Below are positions 32,801 to 42,349 of a stretch of DNA of 64,000 nucleotides, piece by piece (positions within the stretch are counted from its first letter, which is position 1; each line of letters opens with the position of its first letter). Both the position numbers and the translations under genes were made by a program. The notes below the pieces were generated by a model. The model had not been told where the DNA came from and did not search any database. It saw only the letters and a list, made by a program, of their open reading frames with translations. The stretch spans positions 39,325-103,324 of the forward strand of contig WGMO01000021.1 in NCBI GenBank assembly GCA_016125075.1, in the 5' to 3' direction. The stretch comes from Terrimonas sp. (GTDB lineage Bacteria; Bacteroidota; Bacteroidia; Chitinophagales; Chitinophagaceae).

Positions 32801-33546
32801 TAGTAAATCTAATAAACAGGGTTATCGGTATAACGGGATATTCAGTTAGTAAAAAGAAAATCGATACGGATCTTGTTGATATAGAAAGTGACAGGGCTTT
32901 TATGCGCTTATATGATCAATGCAGGCCTTACACCATGACTTCCATGGAACGGTTGTACAGTTTGTATCAGTCTGTTATTTATATTCTTGATCACAATATC
33001 CCAGGTGATTTTGTGGAATGTGGCGTATGGAAGGGGGGGAGCTCCATGATGATGGCCTTAACTTTATTACAGCGGAATGCAACGGACAGGTCTATTTTCC
33101 TTTATGATACCTTTGAAGGCATGAGTGCGCCAACGGAAAATGATATTACTTTTTCCGGCCAGGATGCTGAAAAATTGTTACAAAGCCAGGAAAAAGATGA
33201 TGACCATTCAATTTGGTGTTATTCTCCGTTGGAAAATGTGCAGGGTAATTTAAAAAGCACAGGATATCCATCTGAAAAGCTATTTTTTATTAAAGGCAAG
33301 GTTGAAATAACATTACACCAAAACCTTCCAGCAGAAATTTCATTATTGAGGTTGGATACGGATTGGTATGAGTCAACAAAAATCGAACTTGAAATGCTAT
33401 ACCCGTTATTGAAAAAGGGTGGAGTTTTAATTATCGATGATTTTGGTCATTGGGAAGGGGCCAAGAAAGCAGTGCTAGAATATTTTAAGGAGAAAATGCC
33501 AATTTTACACCGAATAGATAATACCGGCCGTATTACCATAAAATAG
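32797..33546 (+). CDS. TylF/macrocin O-methyltransferase-like protein
   Basis: The 249-residue sequence carries the TylF-family segments FVECGVWKGGSSMMMA (SAM site), IFLYDTFEGMSAPT, LRLDTDWYESTKIELEMLYPLL and GGVLIIDDFGHWEGAKKAV, in which the two Asp of DDF bind metal. TylF-type enzymes methylate sugar hydroxyls. In this setting it probably caps or decorates a surface glycan, and it is the second methyltransferase in the cluster. The start overlaps the GT4 gene by 4 bases (ATGA). Confidence 0.9.
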   Translation: MIVNLINRVIGITGYSVSKKKIDTDLVDIESDRAFMRLYDQCRPYTMTSMERLYSLYQSVIYILDHNIPGDFVECGVWKGGSSMMMALTLLQRNATDRSIFLYDTFEGMSAPTENDITFSGQDAEKLLQSQEKDDDHSIWCYSPLENVQGNLKSTGYPSEKLFFIKGKVEITLHQNLPAEISLLRLDTDWYESTKIELEMLYPLLKKGGVLIIDDFGHWEGAKKAVLEYFKEKMPILHRIDNTGRITIK

Positions 33547-33553
33547 GACTGAA

Positions 33554-34489
33554 GTGCTGATCTCCATTTGTATCCCCGCATATAAGAACATTGTTTTTCT
33601 CGAACAACTCCTGCATTCCATATCTATTCAGGAATTTAGGGATTTTGAAGTTATTGTCAGTGACGATAGCCCGGACCAGGACGCTGAGAAACTGTGTGAT
33701 GTTTATATTAATAGTTTTCGGATCATTTACCATCGGAATAATCCTGCGCTGGGAACCCCGGAAAACTGGAATGAAGCGATCCGCAGGGCCAACGGTGATT
33801 GGATCAAGATCATGCATGATGATGATTGGTTAAGCAGCAAGGATAGTCTTTCCCTGTTTGCCAGGTCAGTCCTGGAAAATCCCAACGCTTCTTTTTTCTT
33901 CTCTGCCTATATAAATATCCGACCAGAAGGTTTACAGCAAACGGTCAGGATCAATCCCTTCAGGAAAAGGAAACTCTTTGATAATGCTGTCACCCTTTTC
34001 TCCAGGAATGTCATCGGGCCACCCAGCGTTACGATGGTTAGAAACAGAAAAGACCTTTTCTATGATAAGAGAATGAAATGGATGGTCGATGTGGATTATT
34101 ATATCCGGTACCTTGCGCACTCGAAACCTGTGTATATCGATCAGCCGCTCATCAACGTAGGTATCCATCAGGAACAGGTGACGAACTATACTTTCCGGAT
34201 TCAGGAAGTGGAGATCCCCGAAAATTTTCTTCTATTGGAAAAAGTGGGGACTAAGCATTTAAAAGATTTACTGATTTATGATGCCTGGTGGCGTATCGTC
34301 AGGAACCTGAAGATTACCAGTATGCAAACGGTGAGGGATAATGGATATCATGGCACTGTTCCCCCCATTATTGAGAAAATGATCAACTGGCAATCAGGTA
34401 TACCTCCCTTCCTGCTTCGCATGGGTATTTTTTCAAAGTTGATTATGTTTGTTCATTATATGACTTACAGAAACACGATCCATCCATAA
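33554..34489 (+). CDS. Family GT2 glycosyltransferase
   Basis: This 311-residue GT-A enzyme begins LISICIPAYKNIVFLEQLLHS and continues with FEVIVSDDSPDQD, then IKIMHDDDWL, the DxD metal and sugar-nucleotide motif. The start is GTG at 33554; no ATG is near. It follows the TylF gene by 7 bases and precedes a second GT2 with a 1-base overlap. It is expected to extend a lipid-linked oligosaccharide. Confidence 0.9.
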   Translation: MLISICIPAYKNIVFLEQLLHSISIQEFRDFEVIVSDDSPDQDAEKLCDVYINSFRIIYHRNNPALGTPENWNEAIRRANGDWIKIMHDDDWLSSKDSLSLFARSVLENPNASFFFSAYINIRPEGLQQTVRINPFRKRKLFDNAVTLFSRNVIGPPSVTMVRNRKDLFYDKRMKWMVDVDYYIRYLAHSKPVYIDQPLINVGIHQEQVTNYTFRIQEVEIPENFLLLEKVGTKHLKDLLIYDAWWRIVRNLKITSMQTVRDNGYHGTVPPIIEKMINWQSGIPPFLLRMGIFSKLIMFVHYMTYRNTIHP

Positions 34490-35490
34490 TGCTGTCTATC
34501 ATACTTGTCAATTACCGGTCTTCGGGTTATTTGCTGAACTGTCTTCGGTCCATTCAGCAATTTGACAATATCAATGATTACGAGATCCTGGTGGTCGATA
34601 ATGATTCTGGCGATAACAGTGAAATACTGATCCGGGATGCCTTTCCCTTTGTACAATGGGTACCAATGGGCTATAATGCCGGGTTTGCCCGGGCCAACAA
34701 TGAAGGCATCAGGCGTTCTAGCGGTGATACGGTTTTACTCTTAAACCCGGATACCCTGGTCGAAAATGATGCCATCGCTGCTGTGTACCGGCTTTTTGGT
34801 GGTTCCGCTTATGCCGCCTGCGGGATACAATTACTCAATCCTGACAGGACAGCCCAGGTCTCTGGAAATTATACCATGAAGGGAGGGATTAACCATTTGT
34901 TACCCCTGCCATATATGGGGTCCTTCCTCAGGGCCATCGGTAACCTGTTGGGGGTAAAGAAAACAAACCTGCCAAAGGCAACGGGATTGCAGGAAGTGGA
35001 TTGGATCAATGGTGCCTTTCTGATGGTAAGGCTTTCGGCCATACAGAAGGCCGGTATGCTGGATGAAGATTTCTTCCTGTTTTTTGAAGAGGCGGAATGG
35101 TGCTCTCGGCTAAAAAGAACAGGTCCGCTGTGCATTTATGGCCAGTTCAATGTTGTCCATCTGCAGGGAGATACCTCCAATGAAGTATTTGACTCTTCCG
35201 GGAAAGGCTATTATAACCTCTATGATAAAAAGGGGCTACAGATCATGGTTTCCTCCCTGTTAAGGATCAGGAAGCAGTTTGGCTCGGGGTGGTTCTTGTT
35301 TCACCTCCTGGCGTATACCATCACGGTACCTGTTTTTTTTATCCTGGGGATCCTCCACAACCTGGCCAGGTTAAAAAACCCCTTTGCTCATTTTGGTAAA
35401 CTGGGGGGCTTTTGCAAAAACCTGCTGAAAACCTATACGTTGACTCCAAGAATGATCCTGGGCCAGCCCCATTTTTATAAGTTGCTGTAG
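34489..35490 (+). CDS. Family GT2 glycosyltransferase, rhamnosyltransferase-like
   Basis: The 333-residue product starts with LSIILVNYRSSGYLLNCLRS, followed by YEILVVDNDSGDNS, NAGFARANNEGIR and LLLNPDTLV. The last is the NPD variant of the DxD motif, common in rhamnosyltransferase-like GT2 enzymes. DWINGAFLMVR and DEDFFLFFEEAEWCSRL form the acceptor half, and a hydrophobic segment near residue 270 may anchor it to the membrane. It is the last plus-strand gene of the cluster and converges on another GT2. Confidence 0.9.
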   Translation: MLSIILVNYRSSGYLLNCLRSIQQFDNINDYEILVVDNDSGDNSEILIRDAFPFVQWVPMGYNAGFARANNEGIRRSSGDTVLLLNPDTLVENDAIAAVYRLFGGSAYAACGIQLLNPDRTAQVSGNYTMKGGINHLLPLPYMGSFLRAIGNLLGVKKTNLPKATGLQEVDWINGAFLMVRLSAIQKAGMLDEDFFLFFEEAEWCSRLKRTGPLCIYGQFNVVHLQGDTSNEVFDSSGKGYYNLYDKKGLQIMVSSLLRIRKQFGSGWFLFHLLAYTITVPVFFILGILHNLARLKNPFAHFGKLGGFCKNLLKTYTLTPRMILGQPHFYKLL

Positions 35491-35495
35491 AATGA

Positions 35496-36431
35496 CTACC
35501 GAACAAAAACCTCTTTTTTCAGGAAGCCGGAAAGCGTATACCATTGTGATAATACCAGGTACCTCCCTTTTTGGGTCTGTCCTTTCAAAAGGAATTGACA
35601 ATAGATGACACAGCTACCCAAACATTTGATCAAATATTCAAAAAGTTTTTTTAGGTAACCGATACTTCCTGCTTCGCCTAATACCCTGATCTTTTCCTCG
35701 TTCCCCGTTTTGAGGAACAGGGTCCGGAAATTTGAAATACCCAGTCTTTTTTCATCAATATTATGGATGACTTTTGCATCGGGTACATAATAGATCAAGC
35801 GGGAAATTTGCAGGACCTGGTAGAATATGAATTTATCATCACTGCGGAATGTAAGTTTGGTATTGAATCCTCCCGCTTTTTCCAAAATGGATTTCTTATA
35901 GATCATATTACAGCCGGCCGGAAATTTCATTTTACCGCTAAATGGTTTTATTTCCTTGCCAAAATCAACCTTACCGATAAACCCGTTCAGGTATCGACTC
36001 ATCCATACGGGTTCTTCACCCCGGGGATATTTAGGGACTACCCTGCCGCCGGCACCCACCGCTTCAGGGTGGGCGGAGAAGAATTCAACCAGGGAGGAAA
36101 GGTAATGGGGTACTGCCTCCGCATCATCATCCATATAACAAATGATCGGTGAAGTTGATTCGCTGATACCCCGGTTCCTCGCATACGATAATCCCCTGTT
36201 GGGTTCCAGGTAATACCGGATATCGAAGCCAGGGTGCCTGTCAATAAAGGATTGGCAGATGCCGGCTGTGGCATCCGTGCTCATATTATCGATGATCAAT
36301 ATCTCGTATTGGTCACGGGCAAGTGTTTGGGAAGTCAGGCTTTCAAGGGCATCTTCTATGTACGCTGACCTGTTATAGGTGCAGATCACCACAGAAATCA
36401 GGATGCCTGTATTATTTATTCCATTGTCCAT
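35496..36431 (-). CDS. Family GT2 glycosyltransferase
   Basis: From the ATG at 36431 the protein has 311 residues, with ILISVVICTYNRSAYIEDAL, YEILIIDNMSTDAT, NRGLSYARNRGI and CYMDDDAEAVP (DxD motif), and a donor-acceptor loop around FPAGCNMIYKKSI. An open frame extends 22 codons further into the preceding gene, but the spacing (the ATG is 1 base after the YfhO stop) makes 36431 the natural start. It is on the opposite strand to the other three glycosyltransferases and is paired with YfhO. Confidence 0.9.
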   Translation of the reverse strand: MDNGINNTGILISVVICTYNRSAYIEDALESLTSQTLARDQYEILIIDNMSTDATAGICQSFIDRHPGFDIRYYLEPNRGLSYARNRGISESTSPIICYMDDDAEAVPHYLSSLVEFFSAHPEAVGAGGRVVPKYPRGEEPVWMSRYLNGFIGKVDFGKEIKPFSGKMKFPAGCNMIYKKSILEKAGGFNTKLTFRSDDKFIFYQVLQISRLIYYVPDAKVIHNIDEKRLGISNFRTLFLKTGNEEKIRVLGEAGSIGYLKKLFEYLIKCLGSCVIYCQFLLKGQTQKGRYLVLSQWYTLSGFLKKEVFVR

Positions 36432-36432
36432 T

Positions 36433-38970
36433 TTACGGTTGTGCGACTGCCGTACCTGTTTTTTTCTTCTTCCTGTAATACACAACCACATAAGCAATAC
36501 CCAGCAGATACACGAGGATAGAACAAATCAACGTCAGGGTATTGCCTAAGGCATAGGAAGCCGGTTCAAACTTGAAAGTCACCGTATATTTCCCGGCTGG
36601 CAGATACAGACCCCTTAAGGCATAATCTGTTTTGATAATCGGTGCCGGTTTGTTGTTTTCAATATAGGCTTTCCATCCTCCTTTATAATAGATCTCACTG
36701 AACACAGCAAACTGGTCTGTTGTGGAATTAAAACTGTAATGGATAACATCGTTCTGATTCCCGGTCAATGTCAGGGTGGCTGCAGAATCGCTTCCGGGTA
36801 TTGATTTGATATCGACTTTGAATCGCTCCTGCACGATAGCGGTATCTTTCAGGTCGGCGCTGTCCAGGGCTTTCATTTCTGCTTGCGCATCTGGTACAAA
36901 ACGGATGCCTTTCACTAACCAGGCCGGGCCGAAAGCATCCGGGTTGATCTGTGCTACCGGCTGGCCAGTTTGTGGGTTTTGGAAAATAAAATACTTGGTG
37001 TTCAACATATCCAGCACCCGCTTATTGCCTTTGTAAAGCTGGCCTTCGATCAGGTCCTGGTAGATCCTGAGTTTGGCAGGGTGGTAGCCGCCAATGGAAT
37101 TATGGTGATAAGAAGTATAGGCATCCTGGTATACATCACCAGAAGCCTGGTTATACACTCTGTAATAGCCCGTATCCTGTTTGATCTGCATATCGGCCGG
37201 GCTCATGGTAAATGCTCGTTCATAAAGATCGGCATCTTCAAAATCACTGGTGTTCAGGTACCGCCTGGCAATGCTGATCAGGTCAATAGAACATAACAAA
37301 ATCAGGATGGTCAGCACGGTATTCCGGTTGGCTTTCCCTTTGATAAAAAGAAAAAGCAGGAGGAAGGCTGCTGCTGCAAAAAACAGGTTCCGGAAAGTGT
37401 CTTTCAGAAAGAGGGACTGCCGGTCGCTTTGGATAGCAGTGACAAATGATTTTCCAAATTCCTGTCCCTGCATCTGCATTTCGGGTGTCGGGGCTGCTCC
37501 CTGGCTTAGTTGCTGTACATAATTGCTGGAGAAATTATCCCTTAAACGGGCATCCCTGTCAGAAGAGAAACTGGCCGTGCTGTAAAATAAAAGGAAGACC
37601 GCGAAGAGAGCCCCGGTGATGATACCGGTCAGTTTCAGTTTTTTGAGCAATACTGCTTTATCGGGGTTTTCAAAAAAAATAGCTTGTAGCAGCATCGCTG
37701 CTAACAGCGGAAAACATAATTGTGGGATGACCAGCGATTGGGTAGGGGCCCTGAACTTTTTATAAAGGGGCAGGTAGTCAAATAAGAAATAGTTGACGGC
37801 TTCAAAATTCTTACCCCATGCCAGAATGATCGCAAATACACAGGCGGCAAGGATCCACCATTTATGCCAGTTTTTCAGGTATATCATCCCCAGTATGAAA
37901 AGGAAACAAATGATGATGCCTAGATATACCGGCCCCGATGTTCCGGGCTGTTTACCCCAATAGGAAAAATTATTGGTCATGGAAAGGGCATCCTCTTCGG
38001 GATAACCGATCCCCGTAAGCTTTTCGGTCATTTTCGCATCAGCACCCAGCTGGTGACCGCCATTGCCCCCGCCATAAAAGGAAGGTTGAAACAGGGTAAA
38101 AGTTTCCGCAAGGCCATAACTCCAAAGAAAAGCATACCCTTTATCAAGACCTCCACTGGTAGCGGTCTTGGTCGTATCGCTTTTCAGCTCTGAATCACCA
38201 CCCCGCATACTGTATTGCGCATAATCATACGTGGTGAGGGTTGATACGGCCGTGGTGCCGATACTGATGAGGCCGATCAGGATTGCGATCCCAAAACTTT
38301 TGAGGGCATGGGGGATTTCTTTGTTCTTTATGCATTGCCATAAAAAGAAAATGCTCATGATGCCGGCAGTCATCAGGGTGTAATACACCATCTGCAGGTG
38401 TGCGGTTGAGAGTTCAAGTCCCAAAGAAAAGGCCAGCAGCACAGCACCCCCTAAATAATTTTTCCTGAACAGCAGAACAAATGCGCCGATCACCATCGGG
38501 GCATACCCGATGGCCATCATCTTGGTATCATGACCTGTTACAATAATGACCGGGTCATAAGTGGAATAGGCATAAGCGATGGCACCCATGATACCCACCC
38601 ATGGATTGATCCGCATAATCAGCAGCAGGATATAAAACCCAATACAGGCCAGGAAAAAAAAGTTGATCGGTTTTGGAAGCCCCAACGTAAATATATAGGA
38701 AGCATACCCAATGGATACCGGGTGTGTTTGACCCAGGGCGATCTGGTAGGCCGGCATGCCACTGAACATACTGTTGGTCCATAAGGGAAAGTGACCATTT
38801 TTCTCTTTGAATTCAAATGATTGCTGCGCCATGGAACGCCATTGCAAATGATCCTGCTGGTTGACAACATCTCCTTTCAACGCAGGAGCACAGTAGATGA
38901 CCGATATTACCAGGAATATCAGGACAGCAGCGATATGCGGCAGCATTTTATTGAACCACTTGTTATTCAT
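36433..38970 (-). CDS. YfhO-family multispanning membrane protein, probable GT-C glycosyltransferase
   Basis: This 845-residue protein has many transmembrane helices (first at about residues 12-32, last at about 808-832). An early periplasmic loop carries FPLWTNSMFSGMPAYQ, characteristic of YfhO proteins. A large periplasmic C-terminal portion (about 540-800) with GGWKAYIENNKPAPI and LRGLYLPAGKYTVTF precedes the final helix. YfhO proteins are related to GT-C enzymes that use lipid-linked sugars on the outer face of the membrane. Together with the adjacent GT2, it may add sugars to teichoic-acid-like or surface glycans, which is inference. Confidence 0.88.
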   Translation of the reverse strand: MNNKWFNKMLPHIAAVLIFLVISVIYCAPALKGDVVNQQDHLQWRSMAQQSFEFKEKNGHFPLWTNSMFSGMPAYQIALGQTHPVSIGYASYIFTLGLPKPINFFFLACIGFYILLLIMRINPWVGIMGAIAYAYSTYDPVIIVTGHDTKMMAIGYAPMVIGAFVLLFRKNYLGGAVLLAFSLGLELSTAHLQMVYYTLMTAGIMSIFFLWQCIKNKEIPHALKSFGIAILIGLISIGTTAVSTLTTYDYAQYSMRGGDSELKSDTTKTATSGGLDKGYAFLWSYGLAETFTLFQPSFYGGGNGGHQLGADAKMTEKLTGIGYPEEDALSMTNNFSYWGKQPGTSGPVYLGIIICFLFILGMIYLKNWHKWWILAACVFAIILAWGKNFEAVNYFLFDYLPLYKKFRAPTQSLVIPQLCFPLLAAMLLQAIFFENPDKAVLLKKLKLTGIITGALFAVFLLFYSTASFSSDRDARLRDNFSSNYVQQLSQGAAPTPEMQMQGQEFGKSFVTAIQSDRQSLFLKDTFRNLFFAAAAFLLLFLFIKGKANRNTVLTILILLCSIDLISIARRYLNTSDFEDADLYERAFTMSPADMQIKQDTGYYRVYNQASGDVYQDAYTSYHHNSIGGYHPAKLRIYQDLIEGQLYKGNKRVLDMLNTKYFIFQNPQTGQPVAQINPDAFGPAWLVKGIRFVPDAQAEMKALDSADLKDTAIVQERFKVDIKSIPGSDSAATLTLTGNQNDVIHYSFNSTTDQFAVFSEIYYKGGWKAYIENNKPAPIIKTDYALRGLYLPAGKYTVTFKFEPASYALGNTLTLICSILVYLLGIAYVVVYYRKKKKTGTAVAQP

Positions 38971-39025
38971 ATAATAGGGGTTATTACAGCTGACAAAATA
39001 ATGCTATTTTACACTAAATTAGTCT

Positions 39026-39328
39026 ATGCGCTGGCTTTTATTTTTATCAAGACTGGCATTTATTTGTAATATCTTTTTCCTCCTGTCATTTTCGCTGAAA
39101 CTGCACGACTGGATCGGTCAGGAAGCCCTTACTTCGACCATCATCATACTGGGTTTTGTACTCAGTATCCTTTTTAACCCTGCTACGGTATTCAGTTATC
39201 TTTTTGTTTTTATATTTAACAGGAAAAAGCTGGAACTTATTCCGGTTTGGTTGGTTATTACCAATGTTATTTTCCTTTTTTTGCAGCTAACTTTTCTCTT
39301 ATTACTGAATATTGAACCAACGCCATGA
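39026..39328 (+). CDS. Small hydrophobic membrane protein
   Basis: I do not recognise a family. The 100 residues form about three transmembrane helices (7-24, 35-62 including a short loop, and 72-95) with basic NRKK between the second and third. It ends with the ATGA overlap into the queuosine-precursor transporter, so the two are co-translated and perhaps function together. It is divergent from the YfhO gene. Confidence 0.65.
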   Translation: MRWLLFLSRLAFICNIFFLLSFSLKLHDWIGQEALTSTIIILGFVLSILFNPATVFSYLFVFIFNRKKLELIPVWLVITNVIFLFLQLTFLLLLNIEPTP

Positions 39329-40104
39329 TCAATAGTATTCTGAAAGACAAACCAGCCAAACTATTCCTCGGGATGAGCGCTTTTTTTGTAGCCAATGCGC
39401 TGATTGCGGAAGCCATCGGCACCAAGATATTCTCGCTGGAAAAGCTTTTTGGGCTGGCACCTTCCAATTTTACAATATTCGGCCAGTCGGGCATATCAAT
39501 CAGCCTCACCTGTGGCGTTTTGTTATGGCCGCTTGAATTTGTGATGACGGATATCGTGAATGAATATTACGGTCCCAAGGCGGTGAGGAGGATATCGCTG
39601 ACTGCCGTTGCCCTGATTTCCTATGCTTTTCTGATGTATTATGCCGCCATCCATGTGCCACCCGCCGATTTCTGGATCACCAGTCAGGCGGAGAGCAACC
39701 ATATCCCGGATATGCAAAACGCATTTAACGGCATTTTTGGGCAGGGTATGAGGATCATTATTGGCAGCCTGGTCGCCTTTATGGTGAGCCAGTTAGTGGA
39801 TGTATATGTCTTTCATAAGATAAAAAAGGTGACCGGTGAAAAGAAAGTGTGGTTGAGGGCAACGGGCTCTACACTGGTCTCCCAGATCGTGGATAGTTAT
39901 ATCGTGTTATTCATTGCATTTCTCGGAGTATTCACCTGGCAGCAGATCCTCGCCATCGGGGTGGTCAACTATATTTATAAGGCAACCATGGCCATTCTTC
40001 TGACCCCGGTTATATATGTTGCAGAAAAAAAGATTGAAAATTACGTAGGACACGACGTGGCCGTAAGAATGAAGAATGAAGCGATGGGAAAAGATAATGA
40101 ATAG
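39325..40104 (+). CDS. yhhQ: Queuosine precursor transporter (YhhQ/VUT family)
   Basis: This 259-residue inner-membrane protein of the VUT_1 family imports preQ0/preQ1 or queuine for tRNA modification. Characteristic stretches are FVANALIAEAIGTKIF, GVLLWPLEFVMTDIVNEYYGPKAVRR (with the conserved D-x-x-N-E-x-Y-G) and SQLVDVYVFHKIKK. About six to seven helices are visible. The start overlaps the small membrane protein by 4 bases. It converges on the NUDIX gene. Confidence 0.92.
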   Translation: MINSILKDKPAKLFLGMSAFFVANALIAEAIGTKIFSLEKLFGLAPSNFTIFGQSGISISLTCGVLLWPLEFVMTDIVNEYYGPKAVRRISLTAVALISYAFLMYYAAIHVPPADFWITSQAESNHIPDMQNAFNGIFGQGMRIIIGSLVAFMVSQLVDVYVFHKIKKVTGEKKVWLRATGSTLVSQIVDSYIVLFIAFLGVFTWQQILAIGVVNYIYKATMAILLTPVIYVAEKKIENYVGHDVAVRMKNEAMGKDNE

Positions 40105-40106
40105 GT

Positions 40107-40574
40107 TTACTGGAATTTTTCCTTAACAAGATCGGCTACAATCTTGTCAATGGGCAGGGTAACGGCAGCGGATGAAAATCGATGCCAGTCCACCAGCCGG
40201 AATGTTTCGGTTTCCTTTGTTTGCTCATAGATCGCCATCTGTTTCTCGTCAAAATCGAAAGGTTCTTTTTTGAAGGGAATCCTGATTGGTTCCAGGGGCG
40301 TAGCAAGGTAATAGATCGAAACGATCTGGTGATCGGGGTTGAAAGCAGACATCTGGAAATAATCTGTTGTATATAAATGTTCCCCGATATGGGCTTCAAT
40401 CCTGAGTTCTTCCATCAACTCCCTTTTCAGGCAATCCCGGGTACCTTCCCCGAATTCAAGTCCACCGCCCGGAAATTTCGTGTACAAACCGCCCCGGATG
40501 TATTCGTCGCTTACGAGCACCTGTTTTTGTTCATTGATGATGATGCCATAAACCCTGATATTGAATAAATGCAT
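40107..40574 (-). CDS. NUDIX hydrolase
   Basis: From the ATG at 40574 the protein has 155 residues. The Nudix box is complete: GGLEFGEGTRDCLKRELMEEL fits G-x5-E-x7-REx2EE. Such enzymes hydrolyse nucleoside diphosphates linked to another group; the substrate is unknown. It starts just inside the end of corA: its ATG overlaps the corA stop region by 3 bases (stop at 40577), so coupling is likely. An ATG-less extension to 40607 is open but lies within corA. Confidence 0.9.
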   Translation of the reverse strand: MHLFNIRVYGIIINEQKQVLVSDEYIRGGLYTKFPGGGLEFGEGTRDCLKRELMEELRIEAHIGEHLYTTDYFQMSAFNPDHQIVSIYYLATPLEPIRIPFKKEPFDFDEKQMAIYEQTKETETFRLVDWHRFSSAAVTLPIDKIVADLVKEKFQ

Positions 40575-40576
40575 GG

Positions 40577-41515
40577 TTAGAAGATTTTCTTTCGGAGGAA
40601 GAACCACCCGATGATCAAAGCGATCGCCAAAGATAGAAAAACCACGATGTAAAATGCATAGGGGGAATGTTCAAACCCGTTCGGTACATTCATGCCAAAC
40701 AAACTGGATATGAGTACCGGGAAAGTAAGGACGATCGTAATCACCGAAAGTCTTTTCAGCACTTCGTTCTGGTTATTGGCAATGATGCTCGCAAATGCAT
40801 CAAGCGTGCTGCTCAGGATATTGGTATAAATATTTGACATTTCAAGGGCCTGCGAAGTATCTACAATCAGGTCATTCAGGTATTCCTTTTCATCTTCATT
40901 CAGACCAAGAAAATTGGTCCTTTCCAGTTTCATAAACAACAGTTCATTGCTCCGGAGGGCCGTTACAAAATAGACCAGGCTTTTCTGGATCCGCATCAGT
41001 TGTAACAGGTGTTCATTCCTGTTGGCGTCGTAGAGTTTTTGCTCTAGAATATTCCTTCGCTGGTTGATCTCTTTCAGGTGCTCCATAAAGTTCTGGACGA
41101 CCTTTTCAAAAACCTTTAGCACCATCATATTTTTTTTATCCGGATGCCGGTTCTGGAATGTATTCAGGAATTTCTTCATGGCGGCATTCTCAAAAGAATT
41201 CACCGTGACGATCTGGTTATGCGTGAGGATGATACAAATAGGGATCGTGATATAATAGGCATCACTTTCGTTAAAGGAGTTGTTTTCGGTAGGCGTCTTT
41301 AGTACGATCAGTTTCACATTATCTTCCTCTTCAAAACGTGCTTTTTCGTCAATATCCAGTGAATCGGTCAGGAAGTCGACCGGGATATCGAGTTTTTCGG
41401 AAAGGTCGATAAACTCCTCATGTTTCAGCGGGGGCAGGATATTGACCCAGGCGCCATTTTCAGGATAATCAATGGCAATCGTTTTGTGGGCAACATTCTT
41501 GAAATACTGGATCAT
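40577..41515 (-). CDS. corA: CorA-family magnesium/cobalt transporter
   Basis: This 312-residue channel has the long helical cytosolic domain (about residues 1-245) and two C-terminal membrane helices separated by the periplasmic loop. The CorA signature GMN is present (SLFGMNVPNG) at the end of the first helix. It assembles as a pentamer and lets Mg2+ in, gated by cytosolic Mg2+. It is followed by the NUDIX gene and preceded by dapF on the same strand. Confidence 0.94.
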   Translation of the reverse strand: MIQYFKNVAHKTIAIDYPENGAWVNILPPLKHEEFIDLSEKLDIPVDFLTDSLDIDEKARFEEEDNVKLIVLKTPTENNSFNESDAYYITIPICIILTHNQIVTVNSFENAAMKKFLNTFQNRHPDKKNMMVLKVFEKVVQNFMEHLKEINQRRNILEQKLYDANRNEHLLQLMRIQKSLVYFVTALRSNELLFMKLERTNFLGLNEDEKEYLNDLIVDTSQALEMSNIYTNILSSTLDAFASIIANNQNEVLKRLSVITIVLTFPVLISSLFGMNVPNGFEHSPYAFYIVVFLSLAIALIIGWFFLRKKIF

Positions 41516-41562
41516 AGTTTGTGTTTATCGTACTTTTTTTTCTGAAGCAAAAAGGGTGGGGA

Positions 41563-42348
41563 TTATATTTCAAGGCTGCCGGCAAATACTTTTTCTGCCG
41601 GCCCGCACAACCAGATGTTTTCAAATTGGTTTTCGCCGATCCTGTCAAACTCCACGCTGAGTTTACCGCCGGGGGTTTCAACTTCCACATCATTAAACCC
41701 GGTGTCATTATGATAGCAAACCAATGCTGATGCCGTTACACCGGTTCCACAGGAATAGGTCTCATTTTCTACCCCTCTTTCGTAGGTCCTGACCCTGATC
41801 TTGTCGGGTTCGGTGAGTTGTTCAACGAAATTGACATTGATGCCTTCCTTTTCGTATTCTTTACTGTACCGGATATCCCTCCCTCTTTTTACAACATCGA
41901 CGTCATCAGCCTTGGGAACGATCTTTACATAGTGGGGGGAGCCCGTGTTCAGGATATAATCGCCAAAATGTTTTTCAATGGAAGCAACATCCTGCATTTT
42001 CAGGGAAACAGTTCCGTCACTGTCAATTTCGGCTTCATGAATTCCATCTATGGCCTGGAAATGGTAAAGTGATTTGTGGATGCCGGCATGATACGCAAAT
42101 TTGACGATGCACCGGCCGCCATTCCCGCACATACTCCCTTCTTTGCCATCCGCATTAAAATAGACCATCTCAAAATCCAGCCCCTCTTTGCTGTTGAATA
42201 GCATCAATCCATCCGCGCCGATTCCAAATCTCCGGTGGCAAAGGTGATTGATCTGTTCGGATCTCAGTTGATTGTAATGATGGTCCCTGTTGTCCAGGAT
42301 GATAAAATCATTCCCGGTACCCTGGTATTTGAAAAAATCGATTTTCAT
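41563..42348 (-). CDS. dapF: Diaminopimelate epimerase
   Basis: DapF converts LL- to meso-diaminopimelate for peptidoglycan and lysine. The two catalytic cysteines are C74 in MCGNGGRC and C200 in SCGTGVTAS; the N-terminal FFKYQGTGNDFI and CHRRFGIGADG are further family marks. Length (261 residues) is normal. It lies 1 base after the nucleoside phosphorylase gene, suggesting a shared transcript. Confidence 0.96.
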   Translation of the reverse strand: MKIDFFKYQGTGNDFIILDNRDHHYNQLRSEQINHLCHRRFGIGADGLMLFNSKEGLDFEMVYFNADGKEGSMCGNGGRCIVKFAYHAGIHKSLYHFQAIDGIHEAEIDSDGTVSLKMQDVASIEKHFGDYILNTGSPHYVKIVPKADDVDVVKRGRDIRYSKEYEKEGINVNFVEQLTEPDKIRVRTYERGVENETYSCGTGVTASALVCYHNDTGFNDVEVETPGGKLSVEFDRIGENQFENIWLCGPAEKVFAGSLEI

Positions 42349-42349
42349 A

